A DNA stretch of 64,000 nt from Rhodococcus sp. P-2 (GTDB taxonomy: Bacteria > Actinomycetota > Actinomycetes > Mycobacteriales > Mycobacteriaceae): assembly GCF_016598535.1 (NCBI RefSeq), contig NZ_CP066779.1, positions 2,232,001 through 2,296,000 on the forward strand. Direction: 5' to 3'. Below, piece by piece: positions 43,896 to 52,509 of the stretch (position 1 is the first letter of the stretch; every line of letters starts with the position of its first letter). The notes under the pieces were generated by a model that was not told where the DNA came from, ran no database searches, and was given only the letters and a program-made list of their open reading frames with translations. Made by a program: the position numbers and the translations under genes.

Positions 43896-44798
43896 ATGCA
43901 GGACACGCAAACGGCCATCCGCCCCCGATTCACCACCCATCGCGCTGTCGTCACAAGGAAAAGAGAGATAGGGCCTCATTTCGTTCGAGTGACGTTCGGC
44001 GAACTCCGCGATTACGACTGCGTCGGCATCGCTCCGAAGGTGAAGATCTTTCTGCCCGATGACGCCGACCATTCCGCAGCCGCCCGAGAACTGACGATTC
44101 CGACCGTCGGGGTACACGGTTTCGAGTACCCCGACGACGCACCCAAGCCGATAGTGCGGACGTACACGATCCGCGCACACCGCCGGGAACTGTGTGAGGT
44201 CGACATCGATTTCGTCGTCCACAGCGACGGGCCGGCAGGCAGGTGGGTCACGAACGCCGTTCCCGGCGACGTTGTCGGACTGACCAATGCTGTAGGGAAC
44301 CAACCACTCCCGGAGCTGGCGCGTTCCCTGCTGCTGCTCGGTGACGTGTCCGCGCTCCCCGCGATCATGACGATCTTGGAATCTCTCACGACCGATCAGG
44401 AAGCGATCACGCTCCTGATCACCGACAGCCCGGAGAATGAGATTCCGTTGGAAGCGGCCGCCGACGGTCGCGCTCGGTGGATCCACGGGTCCGACGAAGA
44501 GACGATGATCGAAGAGCTCCGTCAGGCGTTGTCGGCACATCAGCCTGACTACGTCTGGGCCGCGGGAGAAGCCGGCTCGCTCCGCGGAGTCCGTCACCTC
44601 CTCCGCGTGGACATCGGCTACTCCCCGATGAACTCGCATATCGTTGGATACTGGAAACGCAAAGCCGACGCCGACGAGGTGGCCGACGACGTCTTCGCCC
44701 GTATGCACGCGGCGGTCGCCGAAGGCCGGAACCTGACGCCTCAGGAACTGGACGAACTGACAGTCGACGATGTGGAGTTCCTATCGACGAAGCCGTGA
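43896..44798 (+). CDS. Siderophore-interacting protein (FAD/NAD(P)H ferric-siderophore reductase)
   Basis: A 300-residue cytoplasmic flavoprotein of the SIP/ViuB family. FAD-binding domain with the family motif VRTYTIRAH (RxYT) and HSDGPAGRWVTNAVPGD, then the SIP C-terminal NAD(P)H domain (LLLLGDVSALPAIMTILESL, DYVWAAGEAGSLRGVRHLLR, HIVGYWKRKADAD). It releases iron from imported ferric siderophores by reduction. AAGGAG precedes the ATG. The upstream iron-box-like palindrome supports iron control. The AraC gene follows after 21 bases. Confidence 0.92.
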   Translation: MQDTQTAIRPRFTTHRAVVTRKREIGPHFVRVTFGELRDYDCVGIAPKVKIFLPDDADHSAAARELTIPTVGVHGFEYPDDAPKPIVRTYTIRAHRRELCEVDIDFVVHSDGPAGRWVTNAVPGDVVGLTNAVGNQPLPELARSLLLLGDVSALPAIMTILESLTTDQEAITLLITDSPENEIPLEAAADGRARWIHGSDEETMIEELRQALSAHQPDYVWAAGEAGSLRGVRHLLRVDIGYSPMNSHIVGYWKRKADADEVADDVFARMHAAVAEGRNLTPQELDELTVDDVEFLSTKP

Positions 44799-44819
44799 AC
44801 TGCAAGGGAGGAGGGAAAC

Positions 44820-45674
44820 GTGGGCGTCACGCCGACGAACACCACGGAGCGTTCCCGTCGCCGAGTGCGCGCCGAGCATCTTCGCCTCGACAACGACGTG
44901 GAAGTACACAGCCACGACGTGGTGGAATTGGCTCTCGTACGAGATGGCCGAGCAGTCCAGCGCAGCGCAGACGATGTGACGGATATTCGTTCGGGTCACG
45001 TGTTGATCCTCACGCCCGGCACACGCCACAGCCTCGAATCGAATTGCCTGCTGACCACCAATGTTTTCTTGGATCCGACGCTGTTCGTAGACGAGTTGTC
45101 CTGGATCACGAAAGTTCCGGGCTGGGGTGCCGCGTTTTCTCCGCAGTCGCGCGTGCCTCGCCCCGTTCTCATCCTCGATGCCGACGACCGCACCGCGCAA
45201 CTGGCCGAACTCTTCGACGAACTCGCAGCAGGCACGGGCCGATCCCGAGATCTCGGGATCGGAATTTTCGAGCAGTATGCCCTGCTGTTCGCAGCGTTCT
45301 CCGTGCTCGAGCCTCTCGTCTCCGACACGGTGAATAGCCGTGAAGAACGCAGCTACCGTGCAACGGTCGAACTGGCCGTGGAGGTGATGAGCAATAACCT
45401 CGATCATCCCTGGACTCTGGGTTCGCTGGCCGCGAAGGTCGCCCTCTCGCCTTCACAATTGAGCCGCGTGTTCGTTGCCGACACCGGCTCCAGTCCGATG
45501 TCCTATCTGCAGACATTGCGCGTCGAACGTCTCGCATCTCTCTTGCGCACAACAGAACTCAGCATTTCCGGGGCTGCCCGCGCCGTCGGATGGCACGATC
45601 CCGGCCACGCAGCGCGTAGGTTCCGATCCCGGTGGCAGTGCAGCCCGAACCAGTATCGCGAACGGTTTCGCTGA
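44820..45674 (+). CDS. AraC family transcriptional regulator
   Basis: A 284-residue regulator with an N-terminal cupin-like sensor (VHSHDVVELALVRDGRAVQ, SGHVLILTPGTRHSLE) and a C-terminal pair of HTH motifs (WTLGSLAAKVALSPSQLSRVFVADTGSSPMSYLQTLRVERLASLLRTTELSISGAARAVGWHDPGHAARRFRSRWQCSPNQYR). The GTG start follows GGAGGAGGG. It is probably co-transcribed with the siderophore-interacting gene, and may sense a siderophore, as several AraC proteins do; this is inference. Confidence 0.9.
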   Translation: MGVTPTNTTERSRRRVRAEHLRLDNDVEVHSHDVVELALVRDGRAVQRSADDVTDIRSGHVLILTPGTRHSLESNCLLTTNVFLDPTLFVDELSWITKVPGWGAAFSPQSRVPRPVLILDADDRTAQLAELFDELAAGTGRSRDLGIGIFEQYALLFAAFSVLEPLVSDTVNSREERSYRATVELAVEVMSNNLDHPWTLGSLAAKVALSPSQLSRVFVADTGSSPMSYLQTLRVERLASLLRTTELSISGAARAVGWHDPGHAARRFRSRWQCSPNQYRERFR

Positions 45675-45690
45675 TCACTCCACCTTTCGG

Positions 45691-46602
45691 TCACTCGCTC
45701 GTCGTCCTGCCGAGGCCCAGGGCGGCTACGGCTTTGCGTAGCTCGATCACCGCCGGACCAGTGTCCCCCTCACGGGTACACAGATCGATCGAACACTGCT
45801 CGATGTCGGAGATTCGCACGAAACTGACATCCGAGCGGGTGTAGTACTCGGCAATGGTTGCTGCCGTTATGACCACCGCTCGACCGTTGGCGACGACCTC
45901 GAGCGCTTCGTCCATCGTGCGGACCGAGGGACCGTACCGGACGGGTACACCACTCGGGCGCGGGTCCACCGACCACCATTTCACCCATTCGAGTGGTGCA
46001 CCGTCACTCGAAACCTGCACCATCCCATCTATTTCAGAAAGCTCGATGCTCGTACGACCCGCCAGTCGGTGTCCTCGAGGCAACGCCGCCACCCGCGGTT
46101 CGACGCCTATCCGTTCGAGCACCACACCGTCGAGCACCGGCAGTGGCGGCCGCACGAAGGCGGCATCGACGGTCGCGCTCGCCACCGCGGAAACCTGTTG
46201 GGACCAATCCAATTGGACCAGCTCCACCTCCGCATGCAACGAATCGATCACCGCACGCCCCAAACTTCCGGCAGCCCCGTTGATGAATCCGATCCGCAAC
46301 CGCCTGGCCCGCCGACGCTCGAGTGCATCGAGCCCGTTCATCGCGCGAACGGCGAACTCGAGCGCGGGCCGCGCATCCGCGACGAACACCTCACCCGCGG
46401 CGGTGAGCACCACCGGGTGCGAACTGCGATCGACCAACTCGACTCCCACCTGCTCCTCGAGTCGACGAATCTGCTGACTGAGAGCAGGCGCCGTGACGAA
46501 CAACCGGTCTGCCGCTCGTCCGAAGTGCCCTTCCGCCACGACGACGAGCAACGAGGACACCAACCGCAGGTTCAGATCCTCACCTCTTCGCGCCTTTTTC
46601 AT
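45691..46602 (-). CDS. LysR family transcriptional regulator
   Basis: A 303-residue LysR-type regulator: N-terminal winged helix (LRLVSSLLVVVAEGHFGRAADRLFVTAPALSQQIRRLEEQVGVELVDR) and a periplasmic-binding-like effector domain (LRIGFINGAAGSLGRAVIDSL...). It is divergent from the NTF2-like/SDR pair starting at 46791, with 188 bases between, so those are the likely targets. Converges with the AraC gene 16 bases away. Confidence 0.92.
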   Translation of the reverse strand: MKKARRGEDLNLRLVSSLLVVVAEGHFGRAADRLFVTAPALSQQIRRLEEQVGVELVDRSSHPVVLTAAGEVFVADARPALEFAVRAMNGLDALERRRARRLRIGFINGAAGSLGRAVIDSLHAEVELVQLDWSQQVSAVASATVDAAFVRPPLPVLDGVVLERIGVEPRVAALPRGHRLAGRTSIELSEIDGMVQVSSDGAPLEWVKWWSVDPRPSGVPVRYGPSVRTMDEALEVVANGRAVVITAATIAEYYTRSDVSFVRISDIEQCSIDLCTREGDTGPAVIELRKAVAALGLGRTTSE

Positions 46603-46790
46603 TACCGTCCATTCGGTTGTTTACGGCCGCTGTAGACCCATGAAGTGATGACCATCACGGTATCTGAACAGCGGCGTTAAGCAAACTGGCAATTTTCGAA
46701 CGAAGTTCTACATGTACAGCGAATGCCTCGCCGGGTCACAGTTGTCGCAGATCCGGACAGCCCGCCGAATCTGCGAAACCAGGAGATGTG

Positions 46791-47429
46791 ATGAGCAAGT
46801 ACGAGCACGAATTCGTCCACATGATGGATGGCGTCGAAAAGCAATTGGAAACCATCGACAATCCACGGCACCAGAAGATCCTCCGCAACTACCGACGCCA
46901 CGCGTTGCTCGAGGTCTCCGGTCGTTACAAGGAAATCCTCTCGCCCGACATGACCGTCGAAGAACCCGTTTACCGGTTGTTCGAAGACGGGCAGTCGATT
47001 GTTCTGGACGGCATGGACGCCGTCACCACCTTCTACCATTCGCTCGCCGAGACGGACACCCTTGTCATGTGGACCGGCAAGTCCGACTTCGCCGTATCCG
47101 ACAGTGGGTTCTCCGGCGAGACCCTCTTCAGTCAGTTCGTCCCCGGTTCGAGCCTCGGAGACGGGGTGTTCGGCGCTGTGCACGAATCGGGTGGATCCAC
47201 GCCCACCGTCCTCGAACAGTCGTCGGACATCGACCCCGACGGTTGGTACCTCGTACGTCGGACCTTGGCATTCGTCTGGCCATATGACGAGCAGGGTCGA
47301 CTCATCGGTGAGCACGTCTACGAAGATTCTGCCTCGAAAGTGGTGACCAAGGTGGACCCGAGCGAAGTCATCACGGCAGCGCGCGCGGCCGAACTGCTTG
47401 CACCACTGCTCGAAACGCATCTGCCGTGA
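46791..47429 (+). CDS. NTF2-like (SnoaL-type) protein, unknown function
   Basis: A 212-residue cytoplasmic protein. The pattern of an amphipathic N-terminal helix (LRNYRRHALLEVSGRYKEILSPDMTVEEPVYRLF), then TFYHSLAETDTLVMWTGKSDFAVSD and C-terminal strands, fits the cone-shaped NTF2/SnoaL fold used by hydratases, isomerases and cyclases. The exact enzyme family is not recognisable. AGGAGA lies four bases before ATG 46791; a GTG one codon earlier is possible. It overlaps the SDR gene by 4 bases (GTGA), so the two are coupled and probably act on the same small molecule. Confidence 0.68.
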   Translation: MSKYEHEFVHMMDGVEKQLETIDNPRHQKILRNYRRHALLEVSGRYKEILSPDMTVEEPVYRLFEDGQSIVLDGMDAVTTFYHSLAETDTLVMWTGKSDFAVSDSGFSGETLFSQFVPGSSLGDGVFGAVHESGGSTPTVLEQSSDIDPDGWYLVRRTLAFVWPYDEQGRLIGEHVYEDSASKVVTKVDPSEVITAARAAELLAPLLETHLP

Positions 47430-48202
47430 GCGCGCCGGTAGCGATCGTCACCGGCGCCGCAGCCGGGTTGGGTGCCGCCATTGCCGAGCGCCTTGCCGAG
47501 GACTTCGGCACCCTGCTTCTCCTCGACATCGAAGAGGCGGCGCTCGCCGACACCGCAGCACGCCTGGAAAGCCTTGGCGTAGAGGTTCACACGGCACGAT
47601 GCGACGTTCGACGTGAAGGCGACGTGAAGAACGCGTTCGACGTGGCTGCGTCGATCGGCAGTCCGGCAGCACTCGTCAACGGTGCCGGCATCGGCGTCTT
47701 CACTCCGTTTCTCGAAATCACCGAAGACCAGTGGGACAACACCTTTGCGGTGAACACCAAGGGCAGCTTCCTGATGTGCCGAGAATTCGTGAGTAGAATC
47801 GAGGGTCCCGCAGCGATCGTCAACATCGCGTCGATCGGCGCCCGCTTGGGCGGTGACATGCTCGCGCACTACGGACCGTCGAAGGCCGCGGTGATCGAGA
47901 TGAGTCACAGCGTCGCCCGAATCGGCGCGACCCGAGGACTCCGTTCGAACACCGTCATGCCCGGACTGATCCTCACCGACATGTGGTTGCGGACCATCAA
48001 GGAACTGCGTCGACGCGATCCCTCGCTCGCAGATGTCTCCGATTCCGACGTCTTCGATTCTTTTGTCGCCCAGATGGTTCCGATGGGTCGAGCTCAGACA
48101 CCCGGAGACATCGCCGAGATGGTCGCGTTCTTGCTCAGCGACAAGGCTCGCAACGTCACCGGGCAGACGATTGCCGTCGACGGCGGCGCCGTGATGACCT
48201 GA
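47426..48202 (+). CDS. SDR family oxidoreductase
   Basis: A 258-residue classical short-chain dehydrogenase: VTGAAAGLGAAIAERL (TGxxxGxG), LLLDIEEAAL with the Asp typical of NAD preference, LVNGAGIGVF, the catalytic Ser in IVNIASIGARLG and Tyr-Lys in HYGPSKAAV, and the C-terminal TGQTIAVDGGAVMT. GTG start overlapping the NTF2-like gene stop. Probably under the divergent LysR regulator. Converges with the next SDR gene, 15 bases away. Confidence 0.9.
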   Translation: MSAPVAIVTGAAAGLGAAIAERLAEDFGTLLLLDIEEAALADTAARLESLGVEVHTARCDVRREGDVKNAFDVAASIGSPAALVNGAGIGVFTPFLEITEDQWDNTFAVNTKGSFLMCREFVSRIEGPAAIVNIASIGARLGGDMLAHYGPSKAAVIEMSHSVARIGATRGLRSNTVMPGLILTDMWLRTIKELRRRDPSLADVSDSDVFDSFVAQMVPMGRAQTPGDIAEMVAFLLSDKARNVTGQTIAVDGGAVMT

Positions 48203-48217
48203 TCGGGTAGATGGCGG

Positions 48218-48979
48218 TCAGCCCCAGCGTGACTGGCCGCCGTCGAGTGGGATCGTGGCACCCGTGAGGTAACCGGCGTCTTCGCTGACGAGGAAGACGA
48301 CGGCACGCCCGATGTCGGTCTCGGGATCTCCGACTCGTCCCAGCGGAATACCCGCGACAAATGCCGCCGCCTCTTCCGGATTCTTGTCCATCCACCACTG
48401 CAACGCGGGAGTCTTGGCGTGCGGAGCGACGTTGAGAACTCGAATGTTGTCCTTGCCCCATTCGCAGGCCGCGGCGCGGGTCAACGAGCGCATTCCTTCC
48501 TTGATGGAACCGTAAGCGCCGTAGTTGCTGGCATCCCAGCGCACGGCCGCCGAGGTGACCATGTTGATGATGACGCCACCACCACGACTGTTCATGTGCG
48601 GGTACGACGCCTGCATCATGCGCAGGGTGGCGAGTGGGCCCGTCGCGAAGGAACGCTCGAAGTCTTCGTCGAGCACACTCAGGAGAGGACCCGGCTTGCA
48701 GTCGTTGGCGTTGTTGACCAGGATGTCGATTCCGCCGAACAGTTCGACGGTACGGTCCACGGCCGCCGCGATGTCGTCCTTCTTGCTGACGTCGCAGACC
48801 ACGGCCTCACCGCGCGCACCGATGTCAGCGAGTAGTCCGCAGGTGGTGTGCAACTTGGATTCGGTGCGACCGGCAACGGCGATCACGGCGCCCTCTTTGG
48901 CCAAGGCCAGTGCAATCCCCTGCCCGATTCCCTGACCCGCACCCGTGATGAGTGCAACTTTGCCTTCGAGCTTGCCCAT
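48218..48979 (-). CDS. SDR family oxidoreductase, probable steroid-catabolism enzyme
   Basis: A 253-residue short-chain dehydrogenase: VALITGAGQGIGQGIALALA, VAGRTESKL (Arg suggests NADP acceptance), ILVNNANDCKPG (NNA), MVTSAAVRW (Ser), and YGAYGSIKEGM (YxxxK reads YGSIK). It resembles the mycobacterial SDRs of the Rv3548c/Rv3549c region in the cholesterol cluster. The ATG has TTGGAG seven bases upstream. The divergent neighbour at 49179 is another SDR, and a perfect KstR2 consensus lies between them, so both are likely part of the KstR2 regulon for steroid ring C/D or side-chain breakdown. Confidence 0.87.
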   Translation of the reverse strand: MGKLEGKVALITGAGQGIGQGIALALAKEGAVIAVAGRTESKLHTTCGLLADIGARGEAVVCDVSKKDDIAAAVDRTVELFGGIDILVNNANDCKPGPLLSVLDEDFERSFATGPLATLRMMQASYPHMNSRGGGVIINMVTSAAVRWDASNYGAYGSIKEGMRSLTRAAACEWGKDNIRVLNVAPHAKTPALQWWMDKNPEEAAAFVAGIPLGRVGDPETDIGRAVVFLVSEDAGYLTGATIPLDGGQSRWG

Positions 48980-49083
48980 GTGACTACTCCAATGTCTGTC
49001 GACGCAGAGGTCCCTTTTGCGGGAAGGACCGGTCGATTCTGGTGACTGCCGCCGTTTGTCGTCTACACTCGACCTACAAAACA

Positions 49084-49097
49084 ACCAAGCACTTGCT
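49084..49097. promoter_or_regulatory. KstR2 operator
   Basis: ACCAAGCACTTGCT fits every fixed position of the published KstR2 consensus AnCAAGnnCTTGnT. It lies in the 199-bp divergent region between two SDR genes, 105 bases from one start codon and 82 from the other. KstR2 is the TetR-family repressor of the later cholesterol-catabolic genes in mycobacteria and rhodococci. Confidence 0.8.
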
Positions 49098-49178
49098 TGA
49101 CCCTAGGGTGTGCGACCACGTCGCGTCAATCACATTGGGCGGCAATTCAGCTCGGCACCGCACCAGGAAGGCTCCACC

Positions 49179-49955
49179 GTGACACTGCCCAACCCCGTCG
49201 ATTTCAGCGGACGCTCGGTGATCGTCACCGGTGGCACCAAAGGCATCGGCTACGTGATCGCCGAAACCTTTCTCGCCGCGGGTGCAAACGTGCTGGTCTG
49301 TGGCCGTAACGAGCCCGATTCTCTACCCACCGCCGACAGTCGTAGCGCAGCCTTTCGCGCCACTGACGTCCGCGATCCCGCCGACGCCGCAGCCCTCGTC
49401 CAAGACGCAGTCGAGCGCTTCGGCCGTCTGGACGTCCTGGTCAACAACGCCGGCGGCTCCCCCGATGCCGATGCTGCGACGGTGTCGCCCCGCTTCGTCG
49501 AGAAGATCGTGGCACTGAACTTGTTGGCTCCCTTCAACGTTGCCCAGGCTGCCAACGCAGTCATGCAGACGCAGGACGACGGCGGCGCCATCATCAACAT
49601 CGGCAGCGTCTCGGCAATCGACCCGCAGCCCGGAACCGCGGCGTACAGCGCGGCCAAGGCGGGCCTCCTCGTTCTGACCAAGGCGTTGGCCCTCGAATGG
49701 GCGCCCAGGGTCCGGATCAACCACATCACCACCGGCCTGATCCGTACGGAGGCTGCCGCCGAGGTCTACGGTGCCGACGGCGGCGCTGCGGTCACCAAGA
49801 CCATTCCGATGGAGCGTATGGCCGTACCGGCCGATATAGCCAACTCCTGCCTGTTCCTGGCGAGCCCACTCTCCTCGTACGTGAACGGCGCCGACATCGC
49901 CGTTCACGGCGGCGGCGAATACCCGGCTCGCTACATGGCGACCCATCAGGACTGA
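49179..49955 (+). CDS. SDR family oxidoreductase, probable steroid-catabolism enzyme
   Basis: A 258-residue short-chain dehydrogenase: VIVTGGTKGIGYVIAETFL, VLVCGRNEPDSL, VLVNNAGGSPDAD, INIGSVSAIDPQPGTAAYSAAKAGL (catalytic Ser, YSAAK), and a C-terminal VHGGGEYPARYMA. GTG start with AGGAAGG seven bases upstream; the reading frame is open further upstream but crosses the KstR2 site. Partner of the divergent SDR; together they resemble the paired SDR genes next to the mycobacterial igr cholesterol genes. It ends at a strong bidirectional terminator. Confidence 0.87.
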   Translation: MTLPNPVDFSGRSVIVTGGTKGIGYVIAETFLAAGANVLVCGRNEPDSLPTADSRSAAFRATDVRDPADAAALVQDAVERFGRLDVLVNNAGGSPDADAATVSPRFVEKIVALNLLAPFNVAQAANAVMQTQDDGGAIINIGSVSAIDPQPGTAAYSAAKAGLLVLTKALALEWAPRVRINHITTGLIRTEAAAEVYGADGGAAVTKTIPMERMAVPADIANSCLFLASPLSSYVNGADIAVHGGGEYPARYMATHQD

Positions 49956-49964
49956 ATCACTCGC

Positions 49965-50005
49965 AAAGCAGCCCCTGAGCGAATGTGCTCAGGGGCTGCT
50001 TTTTC
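49965..50005. terminator. Bidirectional Rho-independent terminator
   Basis: AAAGCAGCCCCTGAGC, loop GAATGT, GCTCAGGGGCTGCTTT: a perfect 16-bp stem followed by further T residues on the plus strand and, because the outer pairs are A-T, an oligo-U on the minus strand too. It lies between the convergent SDR gene and the steroid operon and probably ends both. Confidence 0.9.
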
Positions 50006-50066
50006 GTGCGAACAACTGCGGGGCGCGACGAGGGGGTCAAGCACCCCGCAGTTGAGTATGGAGAGC

Positions 50067-50894
50067 CTAGTGAGTGGAGAAGCTCACTCGTGCACCGGAA
50101 ATCGCCACCTGATCACCCTTGACGACCTGGAACGCAAGGTCGTCGGGAGTTCCCCACGCAACGATGGACGGCGCTTCACCCGGATGGATTGCCGCAGCGA
50201 ATCGGCCCTCGAGGCTGACGAGATCAGCCGGATGCACTCCGGCGACCCGAGCAAGCTCGAGTGTGCTGGCGGCCAGCGTGCACAACCCGTGCATGATCGG
50301 ACGCGGCTGGTTGATCCGCGCCGCAGCCTCGGGATCGATGTGGATGTGGTGTTTGTCGCCCAGCAGCCGGTACATCGCCGTCTGGTTCTCCGCGGTGGTC
50401 AGCACACCGGTGAGCGAGGGCTCGCCAGTCGGCTCCGCCGGACGTGAGGGTCCACGTTCTCCGCCGAATCCACCGGCACCGGGAGCGAACAGTGACCAGG
50501 TTGCGACGAAGTATTCGCACTCGACCTTCACCTCGAACACCGCTGCTGCACCCTTGTCCCACACCTCGCCGACCGAAGCCTTCAAGGTCACGTCACCGCT
50601 ACGCGGCAGCGGGGCAAGCACTTTCAGTTCCTGCGAGCCGTGCAGTGCCGTCGAGGTGTCGAAGGCGCCCGCCGAGCCCAGAGCGTCGGGAGCCCACTGC
50701 GCCAGCGTCAGCGCAAAAGTCGGCAGTACCCGAAGCTGATCCTCGAAGACGAGGTCCAGTTCGGTTGCCTTGGCGCCCACGGCAAGTGCGTACAAGATCG
50801 CATCGCGCTCGGTGTACGACACGGTACGGGTACCGAGATCGGCTCCGCGCCAATCGCCGGCGGTCTTCGCAGCTTCCGAAGTTGTCACTGTCAT
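50067..50894 (-). CDS. MaoC family dehydratase (double hot-dog), steroid operon
   Basis: A 275-residue protein with two hot-dog repeats: an N-terminal non-catalytic one (RDAILYALAVGAKATELDLVFEDQLRVLPTFALTLA) and a C-terminal hydratase-2 repeat with YRLLGDKHHIHIDPEAAARINQPRPIMHGLCTLA (Asp, His). The arrangement matches eukaryote-type MFE-2 hydratases and mycobacterial Rv3538-like proteins. It hydrates a steroid-side-chain enoyl-CoA, by inference from the operon. Last gene, eight bases after the Ltp2-like gene; ATG after GAGAGGAA. Confidence 0.85.
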   Translation of the reverse strand: MTVTTSEAAKTAGDWRGADLGTRTVSYTERDAILYALAVGAKATELDLVFEDQLRVLPTFALTLAQWAPDALGSAGAFDTSTALHGSQELKVLAPLPRSGDVTLKASVGEVWDKGAAAVFEVKVECEYFVATWSLFAPGAGGFGGERGPSRPAEPTGEPSLTGVLTTAENQTAMYRLLGDKHHIHIDPEAAARINQPRPIMHGLCTLAASTLELARVAGVHPADLVSLEGRFAAAIHPGEAPSIVAWGTPDDLAFQVVKGDQVAISGARVSFSTH

Positions 50895-50902
50895 TTCCTC
50901 TC

Positions 50903-52081
50903 TCAAACAGCGCCGAGAACGAGACCGCTGGTGGGTACTGCCGTTCCGGCTGTGACCAGCACGTTTTCGACGCCCGCCGGTTGATTGGTCGATGTGCCTC
51001 GGACCAGACGCACACCTTCGGCAATTCCGTTGACGCCGTGCAGGTATGCCTCGCCCACCTGACCGCCGTGAGTGTTGGACGGCAGGCGTCCGCCGATCTC
51101 CAGGTTGCCTTCACGGATGAAGTCCTTGGCCTCACCGGGCTTGCAGAAGCCCAGTTCTTCGAGCTGCGGAAGCACCAACGGGGTGAAGTGGTCGTACAGG
51201 ATCGCTGCGTTGATGTGATCGGGGCTCAGGCCGCTCTGGCCGTACAGCTGACGAGCAACCAGGCCCATCTCGGGGATACCGGAGATGTCGGGGCGGTAGT
51301 AGCTGGTCATCATGTGCTGATCCTTGCTACTGCCCTGAGCGGCGCCCTTGATGACGACGGGCTTGTTGGCCAGATCCTTTGCGCGCTCGGCAGAGACGAT
51401 GACCAGCGCCTGGCCGCCGTCGGTTTCCTGGCAGCAGTCGAGCAGGTGCAGCGGCTCGGCGATCCAGCGTGAGTTCTGATGATCTTCGAGCGTGATCGGG
51501 CGCTCGTAGAACCACGCAGCCGGGTTGTTGGCGGCGTGCTTGCGCGCCACCACTGCAACTCGTCCGAAGTCCTCACTCGTCGCACCGTACTGGTGCATGT
51601 ATCGACGGGCGAACATGGCGACCCACTGAGCGGGAGTCGACAATCCCTGAGGAGTCATCCACGCATATGCCGCTCGGTCCGCCGTGCTGTCCATGGGTCG
51701 ATCGTGCTGCCCCAGGCCGTATCGCACACCGGAACGCTCGTTGAAGGCTCGGTAGCAGACCACGACGTCGGCAACACCCGTCGCAACTGCCATAGCAGCC
51801 TGTTGCACCGTGGCACACGCAGCGCCGCCACCGTAGTGAATACGCGAGAAGAACTTCAGCTCACCGAGGCCGCAGTTGCGAGCCACGATCGCTTCGCCGT
51901 TCGTCTCCGACGTGTAGGTGGACAGACCGTCGACCTCGGAGGGATCGATACCGGCGTCAGCGAGCGCCGCGATGATGGCCTCACACGCCAACTGCAGTTC
52001 GGTGCGGCCGGAGTTCTTCGAGAACTCGGTGGATCCGATGCCGACGATGGCAGCGGCACCCGAGAGCGGGCTGATCGCCAT
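50903..52081 (-). CDS. Thiolase-fold lipid-transfer protein/aldolase, Ltp2-like
   Basis: A 392-residue thiolase-superfamily protein: AAAIVGIGSTEFSKNSGRTELQLACEAI at the start, RIHYGGGAACATVQQAAMAVATGVADVVVCYRA, and GGRLPSNTHGGQVGEAYLHGVNGIAEG at the end, the standard SCP2-thiolase pattern. It lacks a clear thiolase nucleophilic Cys motif at the usual place, as expected for Ltp2, a retro-aldolase that releases propionyl-CoA (from 17-hydroxy-C22-CoA steroid) in complex with the DUF35 domain of ChsH2. A ChsH2-like gene is in the same operon. One-base overlap with the ChsH1-like gene. Confidence 0.87.
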   Translation of the reverse strand: MAISPLSGAAAIVGIGSTEFSKNSGRTELQLACEAIIAALADAGIDPSEVDGLSTYTSETNGEAIVARNCGLGELKFFSRIHYGGGAACATVQQAAMAVATGVADVVVCYRAFNERSGVRYGLGQHDRPMDSTADRAAYAWMTPQGLSTPAQWVAMFARRYMHQYGATSEDFGRVAVVARKHAANNPAAWFYERPITLEDHQNSRWIAEPLHLLDCCQETDGGQALVIVSAERAKDLANKPVVIKGAAQGSSKDQHMMTSYYRPDISGIPEMGLVARQLYGQSGLSPDHINAAILYDHFTPLVLPQLEELGFCKPGEAKDFIREGNLEIGGRLPSNTHGGQVGEAYLHGVNGIAEGVRLVRGTSTNQPAGVENVLVTAGTAVPTSGLVLGAV

Positions 52082-52509
52082 CAGGGCCTCCCCTCTTCCT
52101 TGAAAGCGACTGCGACGGTGCCGGATGCGTGATTCCCCAGGCTGTTCGCGCCCTGTACCTTGACCACGACCACTCCGTCTTCCTTGGAGACGACTTCACC
52201 GGTCATCGTCATGGTGTCGCCCGGGTAGTTGGGCGCCCCGAGACGAATGGCGATGCGGCGCAAGGTCGATGCAGATCCGGCCCAGTCGGTGACGTACCGG
52301 CCGACGAGACCGTTGCTCGTGAGGATGTTCATGAAGACATCCTTGGAGCCGCGCTCCTGAGCCAGGCTCGGGTCGTGGTGCACGTCCTGGAAATCGCGGG
52401 TGGCGATCGCGGTGGCGACGATCAACGTACGGGTCAGCGGGATCGCCAACTCGGGCAATGCCTCTCCGACCATGATGTCCGCGTAACTGCGACCGGCAAG
52501 AACGGTCAT
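52081..52509 (-). CDS. MaoC family dehydratase, ChsH1-like
   Basis: A 142-residue single hot-dog protein. Its hydratase-2 motif IATRDFQDVHHDPSLAQERGSKD (Asp 42, His 44/45) marks it as the catalytic half of a ChsH1-ChsH2 heterotetramer hydrating the C22 steroid enoyl-CoA (3-oxo-4,17-pregnadiene-20-carboxyl-CoA in mycobacteria). The start MTVLAGRSYAD overlaps the FadE28-like stop by 4 bases (ATGA). The open frame extends upstream inside that gene and is not coding there. Confidence 0.87.
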   Translation of the reverse strand: MTVLAGRSYADIMVGEALPELAIPLTRTLIVATAIATRDFQDVHHDPSLAQERGSKDVFMNILTSNGLVGRYVTDWAGSASTLRRIAIRLGAPNYPGDTMTMTGEVVSKEDGVVVVKVQGANSLGNHASGTVAVAFKEEGRP

